From an uncultured bacterium (lineage in GTDB: Bacteria; Pseudomonadota; Gammaproteobacteria; Burkholderiales; Burkholderiaceae_E): a DNA stretch of 48,889 nt. The translations under genes and the position numbers were made by a program. This document shows, piece after piece, positions 28,233 through 38,087 of this stretch. The notes beneath the pieces were generated by a model. That model worked only from the letters and a program-made list of their open reading frames with translations, had not been told where the DNA came from and ran no database searches. How positions within the stretch are numbered: the stretch's first letter is position 1; each line of letters starts with the position of its first letter. Where the stretch lies: the NCBI GenBank assembly GCA_903934795.1, contig CAIZPE010000115.1, positions 1 through 48,889 of the forward strand, written 5' to 3'.

Positions 28233-28325
28233 GGGCCACCTCGGAAATCGGTCGAACGGACGGGTTGCGCGAACGCGGCCGGCACGGCCACCCTCGAGAG
28301 CATGCCGGCGCTCCCGGGCCGCGCA

Positions 28326-28362
28326 TTGACCCCGGTCAAGCAGGGGCGGGGGAACTCCCGCC
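28326..28362 (+). promoter_or_regulatory. Palindrome and hairpin upstream of recQ
   Basis: TTGACC-CC-GGTCAA (28326-28339) is a perfect inverted repeat, and GGCGGG-GGAACT-CCCGCC (28345-28362) is a perfect 6-bp hairpin. Both lie within 56 bases of the recQ ATG. The palindrome can serve as a -35 box in either direction but has no convincing -10 partner, so an operator is the alternative reading. Confidence 0.35.
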
Positions 28363-28381
28363 TTCGGGTAACCTCGCGCCC

Positions 28382-30240
<1,859 letters not shown>

Positions 30241-30244
<4 letters not shown>

Positions 30245-30270
30245 CCCGACCGTTCAGCCGCTGATAGAAT
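30241..30270 (+). promoter_or_regulatory. Candidate sigma-70 promoter downstream of recQ
   Basis: CTGACC (30241-30246) overlaps the recQ stop codon; an 18-base spacer leads to TAGAAT (30265-30270). It would drive the hypothetical gene starting at 30308. Confidence 0.45.
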
Positions 30271-30307
30271 CCGGTCGCGAAACAGGGGTCGCCGGCGAGG
30301 TGCATTC

Positions 30308-30901
30308 GTGGCATATCCCCCAGTGGTCGGCAGCTTGCCGGCCCGGCCCCTCCAGCCCCTCCCCGGAGCCCAGTCCCCCATGGTCAGCAATGCGTCCCGC
30401 GCCGGCAAGGAAGACCCGAGATTTGCCCGGGGTGCGGCCACGCCGCCGTCCCGCACCAGCGCGCCGCCGTCCAGCACACCCAAGCGCGACGACACCCAGC
30501 TGCTGACCGACGCCCTGGAGAGCTACGAGGCCCTGCTGGCCATCGGCGGCGGGCGGGTGCTCGCCCAGGCCGAGGCCACCGCCACCCCCGCGCCCATCGG
30601 CGCTGAAATCGACGCCACCCGTGCGCTCATCCGAAGCCTGCGCGGCTTCCTGGCCAGCCGCGGCGCCGACGCCCTGTTCACCGGGCCGGCGCAGGCCGGC
30701 ATGCTCGGCCTGGCCCGTGCCGCCATCGAGTGCCACCTCGAGCAACTGCAGGCCTCGGCCGAGATGCTGCTGGCCTGCGAGTTCGGCGATGTGGTGCTTG
30801 GCCAGCCCGACCACGCCCTGCAGGCCCTGGCCCGCCGCATGGATCCGCTCTACGACGCCGCCTGTGCGCTGCAGCAGCGGCTGGCGGCCAGCACCCGCTA
30901 A
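30308..30901 (+). CDS. Hypothetical helical protein, 197 residues
   Basis: The first 60 residues are rich in Pro, Ala, Ser and Arg and look disordered. From about residue 60 the protein is strongly helical (QLLTDALESYEALLAIGGGRVL, later ARAAIECHLEQLQASAEMLLACEF). There is no signal peptide or membrane segment. GTG 30308 has GCGAGG seven bases upstream; ATG 30380 would remove the first 24 residues. It has its own promoter candidate just after recQ, and its stop overlaps the convergent ligase stop by four bases. I do not recognise the family. The codon pattern and the length favour a real gene. Confidence 0.62.
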   Translation: MAYPPVVGSLPARPLQPLPGAQSPMVSNASRAGKEDPRFARGAATPPSRTSAPPSSTPKRDDTQLLTDALESYEALLAIGGGRVLAQAEATATPAPIGAEIDATRALIRSLRGFLASRGADALFTGPAQAGMLGLARAAIECHLEQLQASAEMLLACEFGDVVLGQPDHALQALARRMDPLYDAACALQQRLAASTR

Positions 30902-32580
30902 CCGATCGCGCCGGCCGAGCCCACCTTGGCTCGGAGCACATGCTTCTGGATCTTGCCGGTGCTGGTCTTGGGCACCACCTCGAAGCGGACCTCGCGCGGG
31001 CACTTGAAGCGCGCCAGGTGCTGACGGCAGTGCGCGATCAGCGCCTCGGCCAGCGCTGAGGCCGCCTCGGGACTTTCGGGCTGACTCTCGGGGCGCAGCT
31101 CCACGAAGGCCAGGGGGGTCTCGCCCCACTTCTCGTCGGGCCGCGCCACCACCGCGCAGGCCAGCACCGCCGGGTGCTTGTAGAGCGCGTCTTCCACCTC
31201 GATGGAGCTGATGTTCTCGCCCCCCGAGATGATGATGTCCTTGGCCCGATCCTTCAGCTTCACATAGCCGTCGGGGTGCAGCACGCCGAGATCGCCGGTG
31301 TGGAACCAGCCATCGCGGAAGGCGTCCCCGGTGGCGCCGGGGTTCTTCAGGTAGCCCTTCATCACGACATTGCCCCGGAACATCACCTCGCCCATGGTCT
31401 CGCCGTCGCGCGGCACCTCGGTCATGGTGGCTGCATCCATCACCGTCAGGCCCTCCTGCAGCGGGTGACGCACACCCTGACGGCCGTTGCGGTCGACCCG
31501 GTCGGCCAGCGACAGCGCGGCCCACTCGTCGTGATGCGCACACACCGCCGCCGGGCCGTAGACCTCGGTGAGGCCGTACACATGGGTGACCTCCCAGCCC
31601 ATGCGCTCCATGCCCTCGATCATCGCCGCCGGCGGCGCGGCGCCCGCCACCATGCACTTCACCGGCCAGTCGATGCCGGCGCGCAGGGCGGCCGGGGCGC
31701 TGATCAGGGTGCTGTGCACGATCGGCGCGCCGCAGTAGTGGCTCACCCGGTGCTCGCGGATCAGCGCGAAGATGGTCGCCGCCTCCACCTTGCGCAGGCA
31801 GACCTGGGTGCCCGCCACCGCCGGCAGGGTCCAGGGAAAGCACCAGCCGTTGCAGTGGAACATCGGCAGGGTCCAGAGATAGACCGGATGCCGCGGCAGG
31901 TTCCAGTCGACCACATTGGCCACCGCGTTCAGGTAGGCGCCGCGGTGATGCACCACCACGCCCTTGGGGTTGCCGGTGGTGCCCGAGGTGTAGTTCAGGC
32001 CGATCGCGTCCCACTCGTCCTCGGGGTACAGGCACACGCCGGCCGGGTCGCCGCCGGCGATGAAGGTCTCGTAGTCGATCTGGCCGATGCGCTCGCCCGG
32101 GCCGTCGTACTGGCTGTCGTCGACATCGATCACGAAGGGCAGCGGCGCGCCGGAAGCGGCCAGCTCCTCGAGCGCGGCGCGCGCGGTGGCGCTGAACTCG
32201 CGATCGGTGATCAGCACCTTGGAGTCGGAGTGGCGCAGGATGAAGGCCACCATCGAGGCATCGAGCCGGGTGTTGATGCTGTTGAGCACCGCGCGGGTGA
32301 TCGGCACACCGTAGTGGGCCTCGAGCATCTCGGGGATATTGGGCAGCATCACCGCCACCGTGTCGCCCTCGCCGATGTCGCGCGCGGCCAGCGCGCTGGC
32401 CAGCCGGCGGGAGCGCTCCCAGGTCTCGCGCCAGGTGCGCCGCAGGCTGCCGTGGATCACCGCGCAGCGGTCCGGGTAGACATCGGCGGCCCAGCGCACC
32501 AGGCTGGTGGGCGTGAGCGGCACATGGTTGGCGGCATTGCGATCGAGCCCCTGCCGATAGGGATTGGGATGGGTGGGCAT
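30898..32580 (-). CDS. Acyl-CoA ligase (AMP-dependent synthetase)
   Basis: This 560-residue enzyme activates a carboxylic acid via an adenylate. It has the phosphate loop YTSGTTGNPKG, the motif YGLTEVYGP, the hinge TGDLGVLHPDGYVKLKDR followed by DIIISGGENISSIEVE, and the catalytic lysine in STGKIQKHVLR. The set of motifs fits the medium/long-chain branch that includes 3-methylmercaptopropionyl-CoA and plant-type acyl-activating enzymes rather than acetyl-CoA synthetase. AGGAGA lies six bases before the ATG. The gene is divergent from lysA, with only 68 bases between the starts. No partner enzyme lies in the same transcript, so the substrate is open. Confidence 0.93.
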   Translation of the reverse strand: MPTHPNPYRQGLDRNAANHVPLTPTSLVRWAADVYPDRCAVIHGSLRRTWRETWERSRRLASALAARDIGEGDTVAVMLPNIPEMLEAHYGVPITRAVLNSINTRLDASMVAFILRHSDSKVLITDREFSATARAALEELAASGAPLPFVIDVDDSQYDGPGERIGQIDYETFIAGGDPAGVCLYPEDEWDAIGLNYTSGTTGNPKGVVVHHRGAYLNAVANVVDWNLPRHPVYLWTLPMFHCNGWCFPWTLPAVAGTQVCLRKVEAATIFALIREHRVSHYCGAPIVHSTLISAPAALRAGIDWPVKCMVAGAAPPAAMIEGMERMGWEVTHVYGLTEVYGPAAVCAHHDEWAALSLADRVDRNGRQGVRHPLQEGLTVMDAATMTEVPRDGETMGEVMFRGNVVMKGYLKNPGATGDAFRDGWFHTGDLGVLHPDGYVKLKDRAKDIIISGGENISSIEVEDALYKHPAVLACAVVARPDEKWGETPLAFVELRPESQPESPEAASALAEALIAHCRQHLARFKCPREVRFEVVPKTSTGKIQKHVLRAKVGSAGAIG

Positions 32581-32648
32581 GGCAATCTCCTGGTGCCTGA
32601 CGCGGCGACAGCCGCGAGGATACCGCCGGTTTGGGGCAAGATTCGGGC

Positions 32649-33911
32649 ATGAATCCCTTCGCCCCTGACCTGCTGCGCACGCTGGCGCAGCGCCACGGCA
32701 CGCCGCTGTGGGTCTACGACGCGGCCACCATCCGCGCCCGCATCGCCGAACTCGGCGCCTTCGACACCGTGCGCTACGCGCAGAAGGCCAACTCCAACAC
32801 CCACCTGCTGCGCCTCATGCGCGAGCAGGGCGTGTCGGTGGACGCGGTCTCGCTCGGCGAGATCGCCCGGGCCCGTGCCGCGGGTTTCGGCGCCGGCCCC
32901 GCGCACGGCGGCCATGCCGATCTGGTCTTCACCGCCGATGTGCTCGACCGCGCCACGCTGGAGGCCGTGGTGGCCGATCGCATCCCGGTGAATGCCGGTT
33001 CGGTGGACATGCTCGAGCAGCTTGGTGCGCGCTCGCCCGGCCACCGCGTCTGGCTGCGCATCAACCCCGGCTTCGGCCACGGCCACAGCAACAAGACCAA
33101 CACCGGCGGCGAGCACAGCAAGCACGGCATCTGGCACACCGACCTGCCGCTGGCCCTGGCGGCCATCGACCGCCACGGCCTGGTGCTCGATGGCCTGCAC
33201 ATGCACATCGGCTCGGGGGTCGACTACACCCACCTGCAGCAGGTCTGCCAGGCCATGGTCGATCTCACCGCGCGGCTGGGCCGGGCGGTGCCGGCCATCT
33301 CGGCGGGCGGCGGCCTGTCCATCCCCTACCGCGCCGGCGATGCGCGCATCGACACCGCCCACTACTTCGGGCTCTGGGATGCCGCCCGGCGCCAGATCGC
33401 GCAGCGCCAGGGCGCGCCGGTGCACCTCGAGATCGAGCCCGGCCGCTTCCTGGTGGCCGAGTGCGGGGTGCTGCTCGCCGAGGTGCGCGCGGTCAAGGGC
33501 ATGGGCAGCAACTTCTTCGTGCTGGCCGACGCCGGCTTCAACGACCTGATGCGCCCGGCCATGTACGGCAGCCATCACGGCATCGGCGTGCTGCCCATGG
33601 GCGGCGCGGCCGCCGGCCCGATGCGGCCCGCCGTGGTGGCCGGACCGCTGTGCGAGTCGGGCGATGTCTTCACCCAGGGCGAGGGCGGCACGGTGCTCAG
33701 TCGCGAGCTGCCGCTGCCGGCGGTGGGCGACCTGCTGATGTTCGAGGACGCCGGCGCCTACGGCGCCTCGATGTCCAGCAACTACAACACCCGGCCGTTG
33801 GCCGCCGAGGTGCTGGTCGATGGCGACCAGACTCGGCTCATCCGCCGCCGCCAGCGGGTCGACGAACTGCTCGCGCTCGAACGCGACCCGGAATCCGCGC
33901 CGCCGGTTTGA
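32649..33911 (+). CDS. lysA: Diaminopimelate decarboxylase (LysA)
   Basis: This 420-residue PLP enzyme of fold type III should convert meso-diaminopimelate to lysine in the cytoplasm. The PLP lysine is K46 in VRYAQKANSN. LHMHIGSGVDY, the glycine-rich loop SAGGGLSIPY, LEIEPGRFLV, and the active-site CESGDVF are in the expected order, and the C-terminal MSSNYNTRP is a family hallmark. Length matches the family (about 415-420). It has no lysine-biosynthesis neighbour such as dapF. It is divergent from an acyl-CoA ligase, and the next gene's promoter overlaps its stop codon. Confidence 0.93.
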   Translation: MNPFAPDLLRTLAQRHGTPLWVYDAATIRARIAELGAFDTVRYAQKANSNTHLLRLMREQGVSVDAVSLGEIARARAAGFGAGPAHGGHADLVFTADVLDRATLEAVVADRIPVNAGSVDMLEQLGARSPGHRVWLRINPGFGHGHSNKTNTGGEHSKHGIWHTDLPLALAAIDRHGLVLDGLHMHIGSGVDYTHLQQVCQAMVDLTARLGRAVPAISAGGGLSIPYRAGDARIDTAHYFGLWDAARRQIAQRQGAPVHLEIEPGRFLVAECGVLLAEVRAVKGMGSNFFVLADAGFNDLMRPAMYGSHHGIGVLPMGGAAAGPMRPAVVAGPLCESGDVFTQGEGGTVLSRELPLPAVGDLLMFEDAGAYGASMSSNYNTRPLAAEVLVDGDQTRLIRRRQRVDELLALERDPESAPPV

Positions 33912-33935
33912 CACGCCAGGCCAGCCGGCCAGAAT
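33908..33935 (+). promoter_or_regulatory. Sigma-70 promoter with perfect -35, overlapping the lysA stop
   Basis: TTGACA (33908-33913) is a perfect -35 box and includes the lysA TGA. After 16 bases comes CAGAAT (33930-33935). The start point would be near 33942, about 19 bases before the dioxygenase ATG. Confidence 0.55.
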
Positions 33936-33960
33936 GGGCCGATCCCATCAGGGGCACGCC

Positions 33961-34836
33961 ATGACCGTCCGATTCCGCCAGCTCGCCACCCACTTCGCGG
34001 CCGAGGTCAGCCCGATCGATCTGCGCCAGGTCCATGACCGGGACACGCTCGAGCAGCTGCGTGCCGGCATGGACCGGTATGCGGTGCTGGTCTTCCGCGA
34101 CCAGCCCTTCAACGATGCCGAGCAGCTCGCGTTCGCGCAGCGCTTCGACGGCACCCTGCACGCCCAGACCTCGGCCGCGGTGCTCGCGAAGAACCGCTTC
34201 GGCAACGAGGCGCTCACCGACATCTCCAATGTCGGCGCTGATGGCCGCATCCTGCCGGGCAACGACCGCCGGCGCATGTCGGGCATCAGCAATCGCCTCT
34301 GGCACACCGACGCCTCCTTCGTCGACCCGCCGGGCCGCTACTCCATGCTCTCGGCGCGGGTGCTGCCGCCCGTGCGCGCCGACACCGAGTTCGCCGACAT
34401 GCGGGCGGCCTACGATGCGCTGCCCGAGGACACCCGCACCAGCCTCGAAGGCCTGCGCGTGCATCACTCCATCGTCTACTCGCGCGAGGTGCTTGGCTTC
34501 GAGTTCGACGACGCCGAGCGAGACCGTCTGCCCGGGGCCATCCATCCACTGGTGCGCACCCTGCCAGCCACCGGGCGCCGCTCCCTCTACCTCGCCTCGC
34601 ACGCGGCGCGCATCGTCGACTGGCCGCTGCCCGAGGGCCGGCTGCTGCTGCGCGACCTGATCGAGCACGCCACGCGCACCGAGTTCATCTACCGGCACGA
34701 GTGGCAGCCGCGCGACCTGGTCATCTGGGACAACCGGACCACCATGCATCGCGCCCGGCCCTTCGACGACCGCACCCACCGGCGCGAGCTGCGCCGCACC
34801 ACCACCCTCGACCTGCCCCTGCCCGAACGCGCCTGA
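33961..34836 (+). CDS. TauD/TfdA family 2-oxoglutarate/Fe(II) dioxygenase, copy 3
   Basis: This 291-residue dioxygenase has H115 and D117 (LWHTDASF) and H263 (RTTMHRARPF) as iron ligands and arginines at 278-279 near the C-terminus. It is a close paralog of the protein at 5918-6799: DTEFADMRAA, RDLIEHAT and WDNRxTMHRAR are shared at matching positions, although the two genes are 27 kb apart and in opposite orientation. It has its own promoter and is followed 32 bases later by a thioredoxin gene, probably cotranscribed. Substrate unknown. Confidence 0.92.
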   Translation: MTVRFRQLATHFAAEVSPIDLRQVHDRDTLEQLRAGMDRYAVLVFRDQPFNDAEQLAFAQRFDGTLHAQTSAAVLAKNRFGNEALTDISNVGADGRILPGNDRRRMSGISNRLWHTDASFVDPPGRYSMLSARVLPPVRADTEFADMRAAYDALPEDTRTSLEGLRVHHSIVYSREVLGFEFDDAERDRLPGAIHPLVRTLPATGRRSLYLASHAARIVDWPLPEGRLLLRDLIEHATRTEFIYRHEWQPRDLVIWDNRTTMHRARPFDDRTHRRELRRTTTLDLPLPERA

Positions 34837-34868
34837 GCGCGCCCGGGCCCCATCCAGCGGAGACCGCC

Positions 34869-35222
34869 ATGACCGTCCAGGACCTCACCGTCGAGGAGTT
34901 CGACAGCACCGTGACCGGCAACGACATCGTCGTCGTCGACTTCTGGGCTCCCTGGTGCGGGCCGTGCATGGGCTTTGCGCCGGTGTTCGAGCAGGTGGCC
35001 GCCGAGAACACCGACATCGCCTTCCGCAAGGTCAACACCGACGAGGAGCAGGCGCTGGCCGGGCACTTCGGGATCCGCTCGATCCCCACGCTCATGATCT
35101 TCCGGGAGCAGGTGCTGGTGTTCGAGCAGGCCGGCGCGCTGCCCAAGGGTGCGCTAACCGACCTGCTCGGCCAGGTCCGCGCGCTCGACATGGAGGAAGT
35201 CCGGCGCGGCGCCGGCGACTGA
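34869..35222 (+). CDS. Thioredoxin
   Basis: This 117-residue cytoplasmic protein has the thioredoxin active site WAPWCGPC (C30, C33) and the cis-proline P73 in RSIPTL, so it is a disulfide reductase. The C-terminal extension LDMEEVRRGAGD is longer than in standard TrxA. GCGGAG lies six bases before ATG 34869. It follows the third dioxygenase by 32 bases and shares its promoter. It has no signal peptide. It may be a secondary thioredoxin dedicated to the oxidative enzymes here; that is inference. Confidence 0.93.
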   Translation: MTVQDLTVEEFDSTVTGNDIVVVDFWAPWCGPCMGFAPVFEQVAAENTDIAFRKVNTDEEQALAGHFGIRSIPTLMIFREQVLVFEQAGALPKGALTDLLGQVRALDMEEVRRGAGD

Positions 35223-35235
35223 ACCCCCACCATGG

Positions 35236-35263
35236 GCAGGCCCGGGACTTGACGCCGGCCTGC
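35236..35263 (+). terminator. Hairpin downstream of thioredoxin
   Basis: GCAGGCCCGG and CCGGCCTGC form a nine-pair stem with one bulge around GACTTGACG. It starts 14 bases after the thioredoxin stop. There is no U-tract, but position and stability fit a terminator. Confidence 0.4.
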
Positions 35264-35346
35264 GCTTGGCTCAGCGTTGCGGCGGCGGCAGCTTCGTTGC
35301 GCGCCCATTCAGCCCCATCACCCCCGAAAACATCCAGGAGACACGC

Positions 35347-36429
35347 ATGCAGCGTCGGGCCTTTGTCACCCACGGCGGTATGGCCGCCATTCTTGCCACC
35401 GGCACGGCGCCAGCCATCGCCCAGACCCTTCCCGAGGTGCGCTGGCGCATGGCCTCCAGCTTCCCCAAGAGCCTCGACACCCTCTGGGGCGCGGCCGAGT
35501 TCGTGTCCAAGCGGGTGGGTGAGCTCACCGGCGGACGCTTCAAGATCACCAACTTCGCCTCGGGCGAGATCGTGCCCGGGCTGCAGGTGCTCGACGCGGT
35601 GCAGGCCGGCACCGTCGAGGCGGGCCAGACCGCCATGTACTACTACTTCGGCAAGAACCCGGCCATGGCCTTCGGCACCTGCCTGCCCTTCGGCCCCAAC
35701 CAGCGTCAGCAGAACGCCTGGTGGTACCACGGCGGCGGCGAGCAGATGTTCAACGAGTTCCTCAAGCCCTACAACTGCGTGGCCATCGCCTACGGCAACA
35801 CCGGCACCCAGATGGGCGGCTGGTTCCGCAAGGAGATCAAGACCATCGAGGACCTCAAGGGCCTGAAGTTCCGGGTGGGTGGCGTGGCCGGCGCGGTGCT
35901 TTCCCGCCTGGGCGTGGTGCCGCAGCAGATCGCCGCGGGCGACATCTACCCCTCCCTCGAGAAGGGCGCGATCGACGCCGCCGAATGGATCGGCCCGTTC
36001 GACGACGAGAAGCTCGGCTTCAACAAGGTGGCCAAGTTCTACTACGCGCCGGGCTGGTGGGAGCCCAACTCCATGGGCCACATGATCGTCGCCACCAAGG
36101 CCTGGGAGGCGTTGCCCAAGGAGTATCAGGCGGCCTACATGGCAGCCTGCGGCGAGTGCAACGCGTGGACCATGGCCAAGTACGACCACCTCAACCCGCC
36201 CGCGCTGCGCAAGCTGGTGGCCGGCGGCAGCCAGCTGCGCGCCTTCCCGCGCGCGGTGATGGAGGCCTGCCACAAGGCCTCGCTGGAGCAGTACAAGGAC
36301 TGGTCGGACAAGTTCCCCGAGTTCAAGACCATGTTCAACTCGTACTGGAAGTACACCGGCGAGCTCACCCAGTGGTTCCGGGTGGCCGAAGGTTCGTACG
36401 ACACCTACAAGGCGAACACCAAGCTCTGA
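35347..36429 (+). CDS. TRAP transporter substrate-binding protein (DctP family)
   Basis: This 360-residue periplasmic protein has a signal of twin-arginine form, MQRRAFVTHGGMAA ending AIAQ near residue 26. The mature part begins VRWRMASSFPKSLDTLWGAAE and includes FRVGGVAGAVLSRLGVVPQQI and AAGDIYPSLEKGAIDAAEW, as in DctP proteins of the alpha-keto-acid/TakP-like group. AGGAG lies about seven bases before the ATG. The membrane subunits DctQ and DctM are not in this window, so it is an orphan binding protein here. The ligand is probably a carboxylate, unknown in detail. Confidence 0.93.
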   Translation: MQRRAFVTHGGMAAILATGTAPAIAQTLPEVRWRMASSFPKSLDTLWGAAEFVSKRVGELTGGRFKITNFASGEIVPGLQVLDAVQAGTVEAGQTAMYYYFGKNPAMAFGTCLPFGPNQRQQNAWWYHGGGEQMFNEFLKPYNCVAIAYGNTGTQMGGWFRKEIKTIEDLKGLKFRVGGVAGAVLSRLGVVPQQIAAGDIYPSLEKGAIDAAEWIGPFDDEKLGFNKVAKFYYAPGWWEPNSMGHMIVATKAWEALPKEYQAAYMAACGECNAWTMAKYDHLNPPALRKLVAGGSQLRAFPRAVMEACHKASLEQYKDWSDKFPEFKTMFNSYWKYTGELTQWFRVAEGSYDTYKANTKL

Positions 36430-36455
36430 TCCGGGCGCACTGACCCGCACCGCTG

Positions 36456-37454
36456 ATGCGCGCGGTGGTCTGCCGGGCCCACGACGGGCCCGGCGCCGTT
36501 TCCATCGAGGACATCGCCTCGCCGCCGCTCGCCGCGGGCTGTGTGCGGGTGGGTGTGCGCGTGATCGGCGTGAGCTTCGCCAATGGCCTGGTGCTCGCCG
36601 GCAAGCATCAGAACACGCCGGCGCTGCCCTTCGTGCCGGGCACCGAGGTGGCCGGCACGGTGCTGGCCTGCGGCAGCGGCGTGACCGCCGTGGCGCCCGG
36701 TGACCGGGTGGCCGCAGGCACGCGCTCGGGCGGCTGGGCCGAAGAGGTGGTGGTGCCTGAAGCCACCGTGTGGCGCCTGCCCGACGCGGTGGACTTCCTG
36801 GCCGCGGCGCACTTCCCCACCATCTACGCCACCGCCTATGCGGCGCTGAAGTGGCGCGCCGCGGTGCAGCCCGGCGAGACCGTGCTGGTGCATGCGGCGG
36901 CTGGCGGCAGCGGTCTGGCTGCGGTCGAGATCGCGCGCTGCCTGGGCGCGCGGGTGATCGCCACCGCCGGCTCGCCCGCCAGGCTCGCGGTCGCGCAGGC
37001 GCATGGCGCCGAGGTGCTGATCGACTACCGGGCGGGCGGCTTTCGCGACGCGGTGCTGCAGGCCACCGGCGGGCGCGGCGCCGATGTGGTCTACGACCCA
37101 GTGGGGGGCGCGGTGTTCGACGAGTCGCTGCGCTGCATCGCCCCCGAGGGACGGCTGATCCCGATGGGCTTTGCCGGCGGCGGCATCCCGCAGATCCCGG
37201 CCAACCTGCTGCTGGTCAAGAATGTGAGCGTGATCGGCCTGTACTGGGGCTACTACGTGGGCTGGGCGCGAGCCCTGCCGCCGCCGGGCACCGAGGCGCG
37301 GGTGCGGGAAGCCTTTCGCGAGATGCTCGAGTGGTGCGCGCAGGGCCGGCTGCGGCCGCGCACCTGGCGCACCTGGCCGATGGGCGGCTTCCAGGAGGCC
37401 CTGGCCGCGATCGCCTCGCGCGAGGTGATCGGACGGGTGGCGCTGATTCCCTGA
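36456..37454 (+). CDS. NADPH:quinone oxidoreductase (MDR family, zinc-free)
   Basis: This 332-residue medium-chain reductase begins MRAVVCRAHDGP and has the Rossmann region VLVHAAAGGSGLAAVEIARCLGARVIATAGS followed by YDPVGGAVFDESLRCIAPEGR, as in Qor/zeta-crystallin-type enzymes. The zinc-ligand cysteines of alcohol dehydrogenases are missing. It reduces a quinone or enone with NADPH. It starts 27 bases after the TRAP binding protein stop and may be cotranscribed with it. Its 3' side is a short tandem repeat. Confidence 0.9.
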   Translation: MRAVVCRAHDGPGAVSIEDIASPPLAAGCVRVGVRVIGVSFANGLVLAGKHQNTPALPFVPGTEVAGTVLACGSGVTAVAPGDRVAAGTRSGGWAEEVVVPEATVWRLPDAVDFLAAAHFPTIYATAYAALKWRAAVQPGETVLVHAAAGGSGLAAVEIARCLGARVIATAGSPARLAVAQAHGAEVLIDYRAGGFRDAVLQATGGRGADVVYDPVGGAVFDESLRCIAPEGRLIPMGFAGGGIPQIPANLLLVKNVSVIGLYWGYYVGWARALPPPGTEARVREAFREMLEWCAQGRLRPRTWRTWPMGGFQEALAAIASREVIGRVALIP

Positions 37455-37459
37455 GCGGG

Positions 37460-37543
37460 GCGATCGGCAGGGTGGCGGGGACCTCCCGGCCAGGCGACCG
37501 GCAGAGTGGCGCGGCCCCCCCCGGCCAGGCGATCGGCGGGGCG
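37460..37543. repeat. Tandem repeat, about 2.4 copies of a 34-35-base unit
   Basis: Units at 37460-37493, 37494-37528 and a partial one at 37529-37543 each begin GCGAYCGGCRG and the first two end CCCGGCCAG. They fill most of the 107-base gap between convergent genes. The second unit contains a run of eight C. Confidence 0.65.
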
Positions 37544-37561
37544 CCCCTGCCCGCTGCGCGA

Positions 37562-38077
37562 TCAGTCCGGGCCCGCGGCCCCGGCAGCCTGACGCCGTCG
37601 CAGCAGGTACTTCTGCATGCCGTCCATCACCAGCACCCCGTGCTGGTTGTGCACGGTGGAGCGCATCACGATCACGCCGGTGGTACGGCCGGGCAACAGC
37701 TCGGCCACCTCGATGGCGCTGTAGAGCGTGTCGCCCACATGCACCGGCGCCAGGAAGCGGCTGCTCTGCTCGATGAACGCCTTGAGCGAATCCTCCACCA
37801 GATGCGGGAACAGCCCGGCGCCCGCCGCGGTCTGGATCACCACCTGAAAGCCGTGGGCAAGCAGGTCGGGCATGCCGTGGCCACGGCAGAACTCGCGGTC
37901 GTAGTGGATGGGATGGTTGTCGCCGCTGGCCAGCTGGAAGGCGGCGAACAAGGCATCGGTCATGGTCCGCGAGGGCATGGGAAAGCGCTCGCCGAGGCGG
38001 AAGTCCTCGAACCAGCGCTGCTCGCACAGACGGTGCGAGGCCTGCAGGGCGGCGGCGGGGTTGGGCGTGGCGGTCAT
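37562..38077 (-). CDS. MaoC-family (hotdog) dehydratase
   Basis: This 171-residue protein is a single hotdog-fold MaoC domain. The hydratase dyad is visible in LASGDNHPIHYDREF: D53 and H58. It hydrates or dehydrates an enoyl-CoA. ATG 38077 is chosen; ATG 38110 would overlap the upstream gene's stop and lengthen the N-terminus without gain. The stop of the Bug binding protein is ten bases upstream, so this is the last gene of a three-gene minus-strand operon with the MFS transporter. The CoA substrate is unknown. Confidence 0.88.
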   Translation of the reverse strand: MTATPNPAAALQASHRLCEQRWFEDFRLGERFPMPSRTMTDALFAAFQLASGDNHPIHYDREFCRGHGMPDLLAHGFQVVIQTAAGAGLFPHLVEDSLKAFIEQSSRFLAPVHVGDTLYSAIEVAELLPGRTTGVIVMRSTVHNQHGVLVMDGMQKYLLRRRQAAGAAGPD

Positions 38078-38087
38078 GACCGGCCGC

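Noticed and set aside
37460-37543. Possible CRISPR-like repeats
   Set aside because: The units are adjacent with no spacers, only about 2.4 copies, imperfect, and no cas gene is in the window.
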